A stretch of DNA of 64,000 bases from contig JYIP02000001.1 in the NCBI GenBank assembly GCA_001051155.2, forward strand, positions 1,736,001 through 1,800,000, given 5' to 3'. Positions 11,902 to 23,100 of the stretch are shown in pieces (position 1 is the first letter of the stretch; each line of letters begins with the position of its first letter). Source of the stretch: Chrysoporthe austroafricana. Its lineage: Eukaryota; Ascomycota; Sordariomycetes; Diaporthales; Cryphonectriaceae. A program made the position numbers and the translations under genes. The notes under the pieces were generated by a model. It did no database searches and was not told the origin of the DNA. It was given only the letters and a program-made list of their open reading frames with translations.

Positions 11902-13169
11902 TTTTTCTTCTTCTTCTTGTGTGTCTTGCGGATCGTCGGTCTACCAAAGTAGGAAGGACGGACGGGTGGTCGGGAAAGTCTTGGGTAAGGCTCACTGGCC
12001 GGTAGGATAGCTCTGGCGCCTCTGGCGAGGACGTGTCTCTGCTGAGGCCGTAGGGGTGCGCGCGGGATGGCGGAATTGTGGGGCCCGCCGACACAAGCGC
12101 GGAAAATATCCTGAGCCGTCCACCACGTTTCTGTGGGCCGCTCCAACAGTCCTGCCAAAGGTGAGTTGCATATTTGGGAGATTGATGTACTTGGGTACAA
12201 ACAATGGAGATCGGGCGCTGCCGTCCGCCTGTCTGCGAAGATTGACTTTATAGAGCGGCGCCAGCAGCAGCAGCGAGAGCGGCCAGGCCAGTCCGCATAG
12301 CCGCCCCATCACACGTAGAGAACAACTTGAGACGAATCATCATGAGAGGGAGTATCTATTCCATACAGCGACTATGGGACAAGCTGTCCACACATCAACT
12401 TCTACACTGTGAGCACGCCTACTCAGGGGCATGGACATTTTCCCTATCCTTCCTTTTGTGTTCGCCGTAGATGGATCCAACTCCAATCTGTCCCTAGTAT
12501 CACAACTTCGATCCATCCAGGCCGACCTCCTCCCCTGCCTGGTCCCTGAGTATAATGTAGATCCATTCATCAAAGAAGGCGCCACATTTCTGGGGCTGGA
12601 CTCGAAAGAATGACACTCCACAAGCTTGCCATTCCCTAGAAGTCTGCAGACTTCACAAGGCGGGGGCCATATCTTCAGCACAAGCTCAGGATGGGGAAAA
12701 AGAAAAAGAAAACGAAAAAAACAAAGCCCCTTGTGCACAATTGGTATCAAATGTGTAATCAATCATATTTCAGAGCCCCGAACCACCCAATAATGAATGA
12801 GGTCGAGAAGACAACAGATTGGAGAAAAAACAGTAATCATCTCTGCTGCCTGAGATGGAGTAGGTACAAGCCCATCATTGCGAATGTCCGCTGGTGTGGG
12901 CATCGTGTTAATGTCGCGAACCAGGTACCGCCGAGTGGTTCGGCGTGTGTCTGGTAGGGCCCAAAGAAAGGTAAAGAACAAGGCCACACCAGACTGATTG
13001 TCGAGATTTTTCCATGGCCATCGTCGATGTTGTAGACTGCCACAGATAATTCCAGACCACATCAGACCAGTATTAGTCTAATGTGACCTAGAAACGCACA
13101 AGATTGAGAGGACTCAACATGTCCATTGTTGTGAGATGGGTGAATGGATGGCACCAAGACAGTGACATC
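11902..13169. other. intergenic region upstream of fRMsr, downstream of the 1408-aa gene
   Basis: No open frame here resembles a protein. It should contain the promoter and 5' leader of the reductase gene (minus strand, so upstream is towards higher coordinates) and the 3' UTR of the next minus-strand gene. An A-rich stretch lies at about 12692-12726. Confidence 0.6.
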
Positions 13170-16100
13170 CTAAGCAAAGCCGGTCGACTTCTTGCGCCGT
13201 CCAAAGAGCTTGGATCCATTGCCCTCGTCTTGACTCCAGGGCGCGGGCCCTGACATAGGCGGCGGCTCAGATCGGAGGAAGTCAGCCAGGTCGGAAGTTC
13301 CTCGCGATGGCACAGAGACAGCATCGCGGGGCTCAAACTTCTTCATGGGAACTCGGCCGCTGGGGCGTTGCGCGTACTGCGCCGGTATGCTGGGTACAGC
13401 AGGTGCTGGGGTAGAGCCGTACGAGGGGAACAAGTCACCTGTAGTCGGGATATTGACCTGGATGGGGATGTAACCCTTGTTTGCGGGAGGGGCTGCGGGA
13501 GGACCTGCGCGGCTGCTCAAAGAACGAGCGCTCGAACCACGCGAGGTAACAGCGGCGCTGTTCTGACGGAATCGCGCCATGAGGCTTGGAGCGCTCGCCT
13601 TCTTCTTCGGTGCCTGTTCAGCCTGGGCAGGCATGGACTGTGTGCGCGGGAGATTGAACGGAACGGGATCGGAAGGAGGCGGAGGCGGGGCGCTGTTCAG
13701 AAAATCGATCAGGCTCTCCTCTTTGGGTGGTGCCTTCCGCCATGGCTGTGGCTCAGAATCGAAGTCGTCCTCTTCCTCGTCACTTAAGTCGATGGCGTAT
13801 GGGTCCCTCACACGACGCTGCGTGCGAACAGGCATCATGTCTGGCTCATCGAACATATTGCCCGTCTGTACAGGAACCGGCTTCCGTCCCAGAAGCGCGC
13901 TCTGAGAGTTGACAGACGACTGGATTGAAGGCGCCGACATTTCGTTGGTGGAGGCCTGGCTGGTACGCATATCGTGGGCGTCGGGAAGGGATGCATCCAT
14001 GGCACGGCCGCCGACGGCCGCCGACATCTGGTCAGAGTCCATTGTGGTCCGGAAAGGTGCGACAGTTCTCGGGATACGATGATTTCCAGAGCTAGGTGGG
14101 CCGCGGCGGATGAAATCGATCAGGTCAGAATTGTCGTTGCTGTTGTCGACTGTAGCGTCTCTAGCCTGCAGGCGAGCCCTACCAACGCTGCCCGCCATTG
14201 AAGGACGGCCTTGGTCGATGCTTGTCTTGTAGCTAGCCGGGGGATGCGCGTCGCGCTTAAGGCTCAGATTTCTCCTGAGGCCCATGTTAGGTTGCACAGG
14301 GGCCGGCTCTGCACCAGGAGGGGGGCCGGTAGCACGAATGAATTCGGCAAACTCGAGAACTGAATCCCGGCCAAGCCTTGCATCTCGTGCCTGAGGTCCG
14401 GCTCCACGGGATTTATTGGCCATCGAGATAGGAGGTGGGCGAGCCTTCTCCTGTGCCTCCCCCGCGGGTAGCTCAACGGGATGCGAGCGGAGTCCTGTCG
14501 AGTGAGTGACAGAAATCGATCTTCTAAGTTCGACTGGTTTCACCGATGAAGAGCCAGCGCGGTCCCTGTTGGCCTGACGAGCGTCCTCGCTTCTCCGAGT
14601 CTTGCCCTGCGTGCTAGACTGTAGGCTTCTTGGTGAACCCTATTTCAAGTTAGCAATCCGTTGTTGTCCAGATCGTTTTGGGGGGGGGGGGGCAATACCT
14701 CTAGCTCTCTCACGCTCTCTGGTGTGAGGGTATATTGAATGGTCTCATTGCCTCGGATAAGGTCCTCGAAGTTTCGGACAACCGCCTCGGGCTGGGTAGC
14801 CGTACTATCCTGGGAGGCTCTGGCCGTGCGCATCTTGTGCGAGGATATCGATGAGGCGGGAGTGTGACTTGGGCGAACTTGGCTGTGTTCTGGAGATGAG
14901 CGGGCACCTTTCCCATTCTCCCTGTTCGCTGCATGCCGATCCACCGACACGATGCCGATAGTGCCTGACTGGGCCCCCACGCTCTGCGAGGGAGCATGTT
15001 GATACCTGCTAGCGCTCTTCTCCGGCACGACCGGACCAGCGGGGATGGCACTTGCGCTGTATTGTCGGGGAGAGTGTCTCGCATATCTCGGTGGAAGCGG
15101 GCCTACCGCGTCGTCCAGGAACGTAGCGGAATCAGGGGGAGTGCTGAGGGTCGTGACGTTCGTCCGGGGCGATGGCTGCAGCTGACGCTGGTCTAACTCG
15201 GCGCTTGGAGAGCGCTGTGGCGAGGCTGGACTCTGTCGCTTGGTAGTACCAAACATGGGCTGATTCGGCTGTGATCGCGGCTGCTGCTCCGAGGTGTCGG
15301 TCTCACTCGCCAACCGAACCGGTCCCAGCTCCCTGCGCGGGAAAATGGTGGCGGACATAGGACTTGGTTCCCCAATCTCCTCCGCCTCAGAGATGGACGG
15401 AGCAACACTACTTAGCGCTTTGACTGAGCTGATACCAGAGCCCCTGGCGCCTCGGCTGTCTTCTGCTTCGCGTGGCTCTTCCGTGTGGATGCTGCTATTC
15501 CTTGATACAGACCGGGAGTATGAAGAAGAGTTGTTGGGCTCCTGGAGAAGAGAGCTCCTCTGAGACCTTGATGATGGCGTGCGAGGGCTGGCGACGTCAA
15601 CGACCCTCAAAGATCCAGACCTAACAGGTAGGTGGATGGACAAGGGTGGACGGCTGCCCCTATCAGAGCTTGCTGGGGAGTCGCTTCTGCCAGAGTTGCT
15701 ACCGCCGATGGAGATCCTCGACGAAGTGAGAATCTGGGCTTCTTCGATCTCCTCGAGATCTGTGTCGCCCTCGTCCTCATCCTCGTTATGGATCTCGGCG
15801 AGCCTCTTGGACGCAGCAAGCACTGGCGCGGCCACGGCTCTAGGAAGAGTGGCGGTGATTGCGCTGGTGCTACGCGGGAGTCGATCTGCGTCCTGGCTAG
15901 CCTGTGTCTCGCCAGCCTGTATCTCGCCAGCCTGGTCCCTGTCAGCCTCGACCCCATCGTAGCCCGAGGCTGCCTGATCCGTGGTCACCTCTGCGACTGC
16001 CGCCTTCTCTTCCACGTCTCGGGGGAGGCTGCCTTCTGCTGCCGCGCTATCAGGGGCCTGTGAAGCCTCAGTAGCGTCGTGCTGAGCCGTGCTCTTCTTC

Positions 16101-17455
16101 CGCTTTTCTCGTAGGAAAGCCGGAGGTGGTGGGAGCGAACTGGCGCGTCTCCTCGGCGCTTGAGTAGTAGTCGGTGATTGGGACGCCGTTGATGAGACTT
16201 GAGCCTCCTTAGGGAACGAGAAGATCATCATGCTTTTCGGTCGTGCTGAAGTATCCACCTCCTCAAGCTCGTCCTCCGATTCATCATCACTGTAGTGGAC
16301 CATACCAGGAACCTCGATCTCATCGATATCCCTCTCACCCAAAGGAAGAGGGATGGCAGCAGCGACCTCGCTCTCATCAAGGTTTGCAGGAACGCCCTCT
16401 TCGTGTTGGGCACCTTCCTCAACTTCATCCATGGACTCTCGGACTGGCGGAGGCATGGTACCGTCTGCCCCAGACAAGCTACCGAGACGCTGGCGGTACA
16501 TCTTCTCCCGTGAAGCGGGCCGTTGCGAAAGATCGACACTACCATGCCCAGATCGGACCCGCTTCTTCCAGGCCCTCCACAACCTGCCCAGCGTTCGGTC
16601 CAGGGCAACTCGTTCCATATCAAATTCCTCAACGACAATCCTATCGATGACATCCAAGCGACTCTTGGTGGCGTGCTTAGCCTCCTTTTCATACTTGATG
16701 CGCAGTCGATTCCAGGCGGCCTGACCTGCAGATACCAAAGCCTGCTCACCCAGGTACTCGAGGATCGAGGTGAGAAAGATAGCCACAGCTGGGGATACAT
16801 TGCTGCCGGACGTATCATCATCCTGTCCCAGAAGGCCTTCTTCCATGTGGTGGTCTTCGTCCTCCTCTTCCATGTCCCCAAGCGAGGAGTAGACCATGCA
16901 TCTCAGCCGCGTCCGCTTCCAGACGAGCTCAAGGTCCCAGTCTCTCGGCGACGCAGCGGCGGGGCTCTCGAGGAACTCGTCATCGTCATCGCCGCCCAAG
17001 TACTCGCGCAGTTCCTCGTCGGCATTGTTAATAGCATCCTTGGCCAACTTCGGCTTGAGAACTTCAGAGACGGCCGGGCGCAGGTTCGTGAGAGCTGTCG
17101 AGCCGGACAGGGCGAGGAAGTTGAAGAGGAGGTGGTCGAGGAAACTGTTGACGAGGCGCAAGGCGGCATTGGACACCACAACGCTCTCGCCAGACGGCTG
17201 AAAGCCGTGCTGGTCGTACCAGGTGTCCGCGTGATTATCGTGATCGTTAGTCACGATCTGCGACGCGGAAGGGGCAGCAATGAAAGCGGCCTCTGGCGAG
17301 ACGGAGAGCGGTGGCGACATGACACTCTGCGCAACGGTGGAGGGCCTGTCGCTCGAGAGACTCTGTGTCCTTGACCTGGTTCCCCCAGGCCTTGGGGAGG
17401 TGGCAGACATATCCGGTAAGAACGGAGACACGCTGGTCCCAGAGGCGGACGTCAT
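13170..17455 (-). CDS. large fungal protein with four-fold SDLxDFhRxxPP motif
   Basis: Two exons, 17455-14699 and 14639-13170, join in phase 0 through a 59-nt intron (GTATTG...ATAG, with a C12 tract just after the donor) to give 1408 aa. I do not recognise a characterised family. Residues about 92-155 form the best ordered block (ALRLVNSFLDHLLFNFL, then LRPAVSEVLKPKLAKDAINNADEELREYLGG), a helix-loop-helix pattern that recalls a histone fold. A second helical, charged segment lies at about 225-300 (SILEYLGEQALVSAGQAAW, then DRIVVEEFDMERVALDRTLGRLWRAWKKR). The rest is Ser/Pro/Glu-rich and probably disordered. Near the C-terminus a short motif recurs four times (see findings), and the protein ends in a basic cluster (FGRRKKS). 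Start chosen as the first ATG of the long frame. A nuclear or cortical scaffold is possible, but I do not assign a function. Confidence 0.88.
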
Positions 17456-19986
17456 GGTGAATTTTATTGCGCTGGAAGCCGCCGAAAAAGCATGTTAGGA
17501 CGCGGGTATAACGTCGGCAACCATTCACCACCCGATATAGGCTACCACAAGGTGTTCCGACCTGGTCAGCCACGAGCCGTATCGTCGGGGGCAGTAAGTG
17601 TAACTATCGAGTGTCGACGACTAGAGCAGGGTGGACATAGCCGGGGGCTGTCTAGAGGGTCGAGGCAGGTCGAAATGCGCCGGCGAGTGAATTAATTGGA
17701 GGTGGGATAGGTTGCGGATGCGAGCATCCGGCGGGTTGCCGAAAGGACGGCAGACTGCAGCGAATTAGTGCGAAGAACTGAAGAGGCTGACTGTGGAAGT
17801 CACCGGTGGCGGGCTGAAACAGATGGCAGTAAGGAGGGAGGCGACCTGAACAGACTGCGTTGACATGTGTGGTGGTCTGCAGGGCGTGCGAAGGGGGAAC
17901 GTATGGCCCCTGTCTGAGAAGCGCAAAAAAGAGCACGAGGGCTCGAGCTGGAGCGTACCCAGGAGATGGCGCTGACACTCGTCTCCCGCCTGCCTCACGG
18001 GTCCTCGTCGCCACGCAACAGTACGGACGGATGAGGTGCAGTTGAGGATGCGCGCGCCGCAGCGCAGGTTTTGGGACTTGCTTATGAGGATTCTGGGCCG
18101 AGCAGACAAGGAGGCAGTGCCAAATTTAGGCATAGAGGGTTGTGCATGCACAGGTGCTAGCGCCAGGCAAGGGAAAGATGCTGACAGGATGGGTAGTAGT
18201 GTGTACGTGAGGTGGTAGCGGAGGATCCAGCAGGATCGAAAGTTGCCCAGGTGGGCTGCTTCGCTGCGGTCTCCGGCGGAAGAGGCGCGGAGCGAGACGG
18301 GCTCTTTCTCACATGCAGGTGTAAGCCACGCCGCGAGCAACAGGACGAATGGGACGGGGTGAGCTGTAGCACGGCGTGGGCCAACCACCCCCCTCCGCTG
18401 CGGTGGAAGGCAGGATGCCGTCACATCGCCAGGGAAGCAGACGCAGCTCCAGACAGAGCCTTGCCTACCTGCCTGCCTGCGGGCGGACGGCGGTCGTCGG
18501 TGGTCGGTGCCCGGGCGACGATCAATTGACTGACCGCCGGGCTCAGGATTGAGCTCGCGCTCAAGTCCCGTCCTGTGCCGTGAGAGCGCTCAGCCGGCGC
18601 TCACTGGCCACTGGCCTCCCGGTCTCACCCAATTGGTCCTGGTGCTCGCCTGAGGCACAGAGTGTAGGGGTTCAAGGTGACACGACATGGAGTATCGGAG
18701 GTGGGCTGGGGCGGGACTGGCCACGAGAACTGGGGGTTTTGTGCGCAGTCACGGCGCGCGTGTGTGTGTGGTGGAGAGGTCGCACACCACCCCATACGTA
18801 CCTAGCCGACGAAGGCGGGAGGATGACGAGAAATGAGGATATGCTGATCCAATGCGCCGTGACCCGAGGGAGCGTCGGAGAGGATCCCGCTGGCGAGGTG
18901 TCTGATGCCTGTCGGATCGGATCTCAGGCGTTTGGGTGAGTGAGAGTGAGAGTGAGAGGCGGTGGTGGGCGAGGAGAGGTGAGAGGCGAGAGGCGGCGAC
19001 GAGACGGGGCCGTAGCGAGGACGAACACGGATTGGGAAGGTCGGCACTTCGCAGAAGGGCGGCCGGAGGTTTTCGATCTGGATCGTCGTTATCGTGGCCG
19101 CACGGGGTGGGCTCCGGGCGAGGGCTGCTGCAGGAGCACGATGCGAAACGGGGTCTCGTGGGCCTCTCTGTGCGCCGCCAGCCTTCTGAGGTAGGAAGGT
19201 TGTCTGGAGGGGAAGGGGGACACGACAGGTTTCGTGATGTTCGAGAGGCAGAGCAGAAGAGGAAGGCCGTTCCGCTGCAGGTTCTGGAAGACCAGGAGAT
19301 TGGAGAGAGAGGCAGCGCCGTCCGTCAGGTACGGGACCACCTGGTGGGGACTTGTCGAGCGTGGGCTGGGGTGGAGTGGTGGAGTGAGTTGGTGGAGTGC
19401 AGGGTATGCGGCGGGTTGTGGAGCGCGAGGCACCGTAATCGACAAAGAGAAGTACAGGTCGCGAGAGGCCCAGCGCGGGCGGGCCATTCGTTACCCACTA
19501 TCTATGAGGACTGTCTGCACTGCGCACGAGGAGTAGTACATACTTACAGTACCCATTGCGCCGTGTTGCCTACTTTACTTGCGGTGCTGGGCATTGGGTA
19601 TTTGCCACTAAAACACAGCCTGGCGCGCCGGGGGGGGGGCCAGGACCCTGAGCCCTCAAGCTCTGCCCTCCTGGCCCTCTCGCCCCCCCTCTCGGTACAG
19701 TGGTTACCATGGTACGCAGCAGCATGGCATCGTGGCAGGTGCCCAGACACCAGGGGGCCGAGCGAGGGCAGCAGGACGACGGCCTGCGTCGTGGGAAAAA
19801 CCCTCGAGGCCTGCGCGTCGGCCTCGCTGCCGCTGCAGGCACATTTGTGGGGTGAGCCCCGCCAGAAATCATCGCTGCGGTCGCGCGTTTCGAGATGGCC
19901 AGGGCTTCTCTGCCCTTGCGCCTGTTCGCTCTGGGTGGGTACCCAGCCCGCCTGCCAGCTCTCTCGGCTGGGCTGGTCCAAGGCTG

Positions 19987-20039
19987 TGCGGCTTGCGGCT
20001 TGCGGCTTGCGCCGTGAGGCTTGAGGCTTGAGGCTTGAG
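19987..20039. repeat. 7-bp tandem repeat, two variants
   Basis: Units of GCTTGCG followed by units of GCTTGAG, separated by GCCGTGAG. Each variant is homogenised within its own block, which suggests two rounds of slippage. Confidence 0.9.
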
Positions 20040-20058
20040 TCCCGACCCTCCCGCCGTG

Positions 20059-20160
20059 AACCTCTTTCTTTTCTTTTCTTTTTCCTTCTTTTTTCTATCC
20101 TTAACCTTATTTTTTCTTTCTTTCTCTCCCTCGTCTTTTTTTTTCTTTTCTCCCTCGCCC
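20059..20160. repeat. long polypyrimidine tract
   Basis: Nearly pure T/C sequence of about 100 bases (CTTTCTTTTC-type units), directly after the 7-bp tandem repeat. Such tracts are common in fungal promoters, but no gene can be attached to this one. Confidence 0.8.
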
Positions 20161-23100
20161 CTGGGCGGCCAGGAGTCATCCTCCCCTTTCCAAATCATAA
20201 TCCTTCCCGAGGTCTCCGCCCCCCATCTCCATCATCCCCTGCCCATGCCCCATGCCCGCGCTGCGCCCAGAGCAGGTCACCATCGATCCATCGAGGCCTG
20301 TTTCGGGTTGAACACTCCGTTCTCCGCCCCCAAGTTCCCCTGTGCGGTACCCACGGCCGATCACTTGCATCTCGATTCAAACACCCAGTCGTGCCAGTAC
20401 GGTACGTCGTGGTGCCATAGCTAGCAGCTACATGGCGACTGACATCGCGGCCGCGCTGCATCCTGTCCACGAGGGCGCCGTGAGGGAGGACGGGCCACCA
20501 GCCAACACTTACTATGTAAGTAGGCAGATTAGAACCCGCTGCTAAGATAGTATGGGACTGGGGTGCGGTATCAGCCTCAACCCTGCCTGCGACAACCGCT
20601 ATAACATAGTAGTACCATAGTACCGACACAGGAATAGGTATCCTGCGCCTACAACCCACACACCCTGCGCCTGCTGGCGGTGACCCATATCACCCGCTGC
20701 CGGAGGCGTTCAATATCCCGCCACCCCCGGCTCGACCGCAGCCAGGGCCATCGGGCCTTCAGGTGTGGTGGTTATTAGCAACCTGCGCGTGCCACTGGGT
20801 CGTTATCGAAAAATAGGGGCTGAAGCCTCGAGGGCTCGTCGTCTCCACTAGTGGGACCTCAAACTTGAGACAAGTCGGCGCTTGCCCGCAACGGGCAAGA
20901 TAGTCTCTGCAGTCCTCCCATCTCTAATTTGCGCCTGCGCGGGCGGCGTGCGAACGGGTCCCCCCATGTCGACCTGCCCAGTAGTAGGCCCGGTTCGGCG
21001 CTGCAACCCACCACCGACCTGCTTGTTTGTGCGCCTTGCCTACCATGGTAGGGGGCTGCTCCCTGGAGCACGTGCAGCGCGAGATGAACGTGCTCTCGCT
21101 ACCGCCGACACGGGCGTCACAGGCCCGCGCACGACCCGGCCCTCGCGGATCACGGCAAAAGGGCAGACAGCCCCAGAGCCAGGCCTGGGAGGAGACAAGA
21201 TGCCTATGCCTGGGTACGGACGTATAGTCTCGGGGGTGGCAGCGGTAGTGGCTGGCGATACCGCGGTACACGTCGCGTGCTATCATCGACATGCAGTAGC
21301 AGCAGCCAAGAGCCGCCGATCTGCAAGGTACTAGCCCTCTACCGCAGTGCGTTCCTCCACCACCGCCAACGGCGTCAGTCACCAGGCACGCCAGGTCGCT
21401 AGCCCCGCGGGCCTCGTACTAGGCAGCTCCCCGTGCCCACGCCTCCTCTCGCGAACCACCCGGCGCGCCAAACCAGCACGGCGCTAGGAGAAGGCCCGGA
21501 AGCGCTGTGGCGTACCCAACTTCGAGTGCGCCCGGTCGGCGCGGCCTGCCTCGGGAGGGGGCCCGGGCGCCGGCCTGGTGGGTCAGGCGCGCACATTCTT
21601 CGACGTCTCCGCCGGCGGGATACCCAAGAGATCTTTGAGCCCGTCGCGTGCTCTCCGCACAGACGATGCGCGTCACCAAGGGCCGCCAGGACGTCGGGAG
21701 CACACACTCCTGCTGCTCGGATGCGTGCTGACAGCCAGCTGTCTTGGTCTGGGCTCGGCGGCCTGCCCAGGCGCCGCCGTCTGCGCACGTCCCCAGCCGT
21801 GCCCGGAGCCATCTGTACCCGTGTGCTCGATCACGGCGACACGGTCCAGCCCCAGAGGGTGTGTAGGATGGCCTCAGCGACAGCCGCCCATGGGGTTGGT
21901 TGACTGAGAGGTCAGAGCTCCTCGGCAGGCAGTGAACGGGTCTCGCAGCGCACAATCTCTGCTAGTCGTCGCCAGACCCCGGATGATGCACGTCCGTCTG
22001 ACAAGAAACCTGGTATGTTCGCCAGTCATGACAGAGTCAGTCCGCGCTACCAGACGGGGCCGCTCGCCGCGGACTCGGCTGGCGCAGTGCTCCGCGCCCA
22101 GACCTCGAATTTGCCGCGCGGAGCACGTCGACAGCTTGTCCGCGGACAACCCGCCGGCTTTTCGAAGTATGCGCGCAGGACGACGACGACGACCCTGCAA
22201 GATTCAAGAACAGCCCGGAACAGGTCTCCAGGTGTTGTCCTTAGCCGTTGCGTTGTAAGGTGCTGCTCCAGCTGCCGGGGCGGCTGCTGGTCTCTGATAT
22301 GCACTTCCCGCCAGGAGGGCCCTGCCAGGCGAGGCTCGCCCTTCGACACTAGCACTCGAGCGGCTACGACGGCGTCTTCAGTATTCTCCTCTGCAGATGA
22401 CCAACATCTGCGACCCATCGAGGCGGCGAGGGAACCCCTGGGAGCCTTGAGCCCCGATAAACGTAGTGATATAGAACCACGAATATATGGCCCAGCCAGC
22501 CACGGGACTCAAGATCGCAACGCCAACCCAGACGAGCAAGGCGGCTTCGGGCGGGGGGAGATCCGCGAATGCCACTACCATCATACACAATTCGTGACAA
22601 TGTAGACGGAGTTTGTTTTTCACGGCCCCCTGTGGTGCGGACAATTTCCACGCCGCATCTCGCCAGGCCTTGTTTCGCCGGCCCGGCATAGCTGCAGTTG
22701 AAACTGCACGAGGTATCAAGGGTCCACAGGCGATGAATCAGATCGAGGGTTACAGTTGATACCTGCATGCCTATATGCTCGTGGCATATATCCCGCCTGA
22801 ACTCTATTGCCACTCATCACTCTTGAGCCACACCTGGGAGTCAGCCTCGGGACCCCAAGTATCGCTAGGCGGACAGCAACATCCCCTTGGGATCAACGTT
22901 GGAAACGCGCTCTGACTACCGTACGGCATCAGAGTCATCCTACCAGCCGCATGCCCAGCACGCTGGACGCCAGTTGGTGTGGTGGACACTCGGTCGCTTT
23001 GACTCCTTCTGGCGGCCGCGCTCGGCCCACTCCTCGCAGACGCTGGTTCTGCTGTCAGCCGTTGACGTTCTAGCGTCCTGGCCATAGGCTGCTGGGTAGG

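Noticed and set aside
16523..17374. 283-codon plus-strand frame
   Set aside because: Complement of the conserved N-terminal part of the 1408-aa gene.
18936..20024. 362-codon frame in the second spacer
   Set aside because: Starts in a GAGTGA-type simple repeat, has no domain and runs through the 7-bp tandem array.
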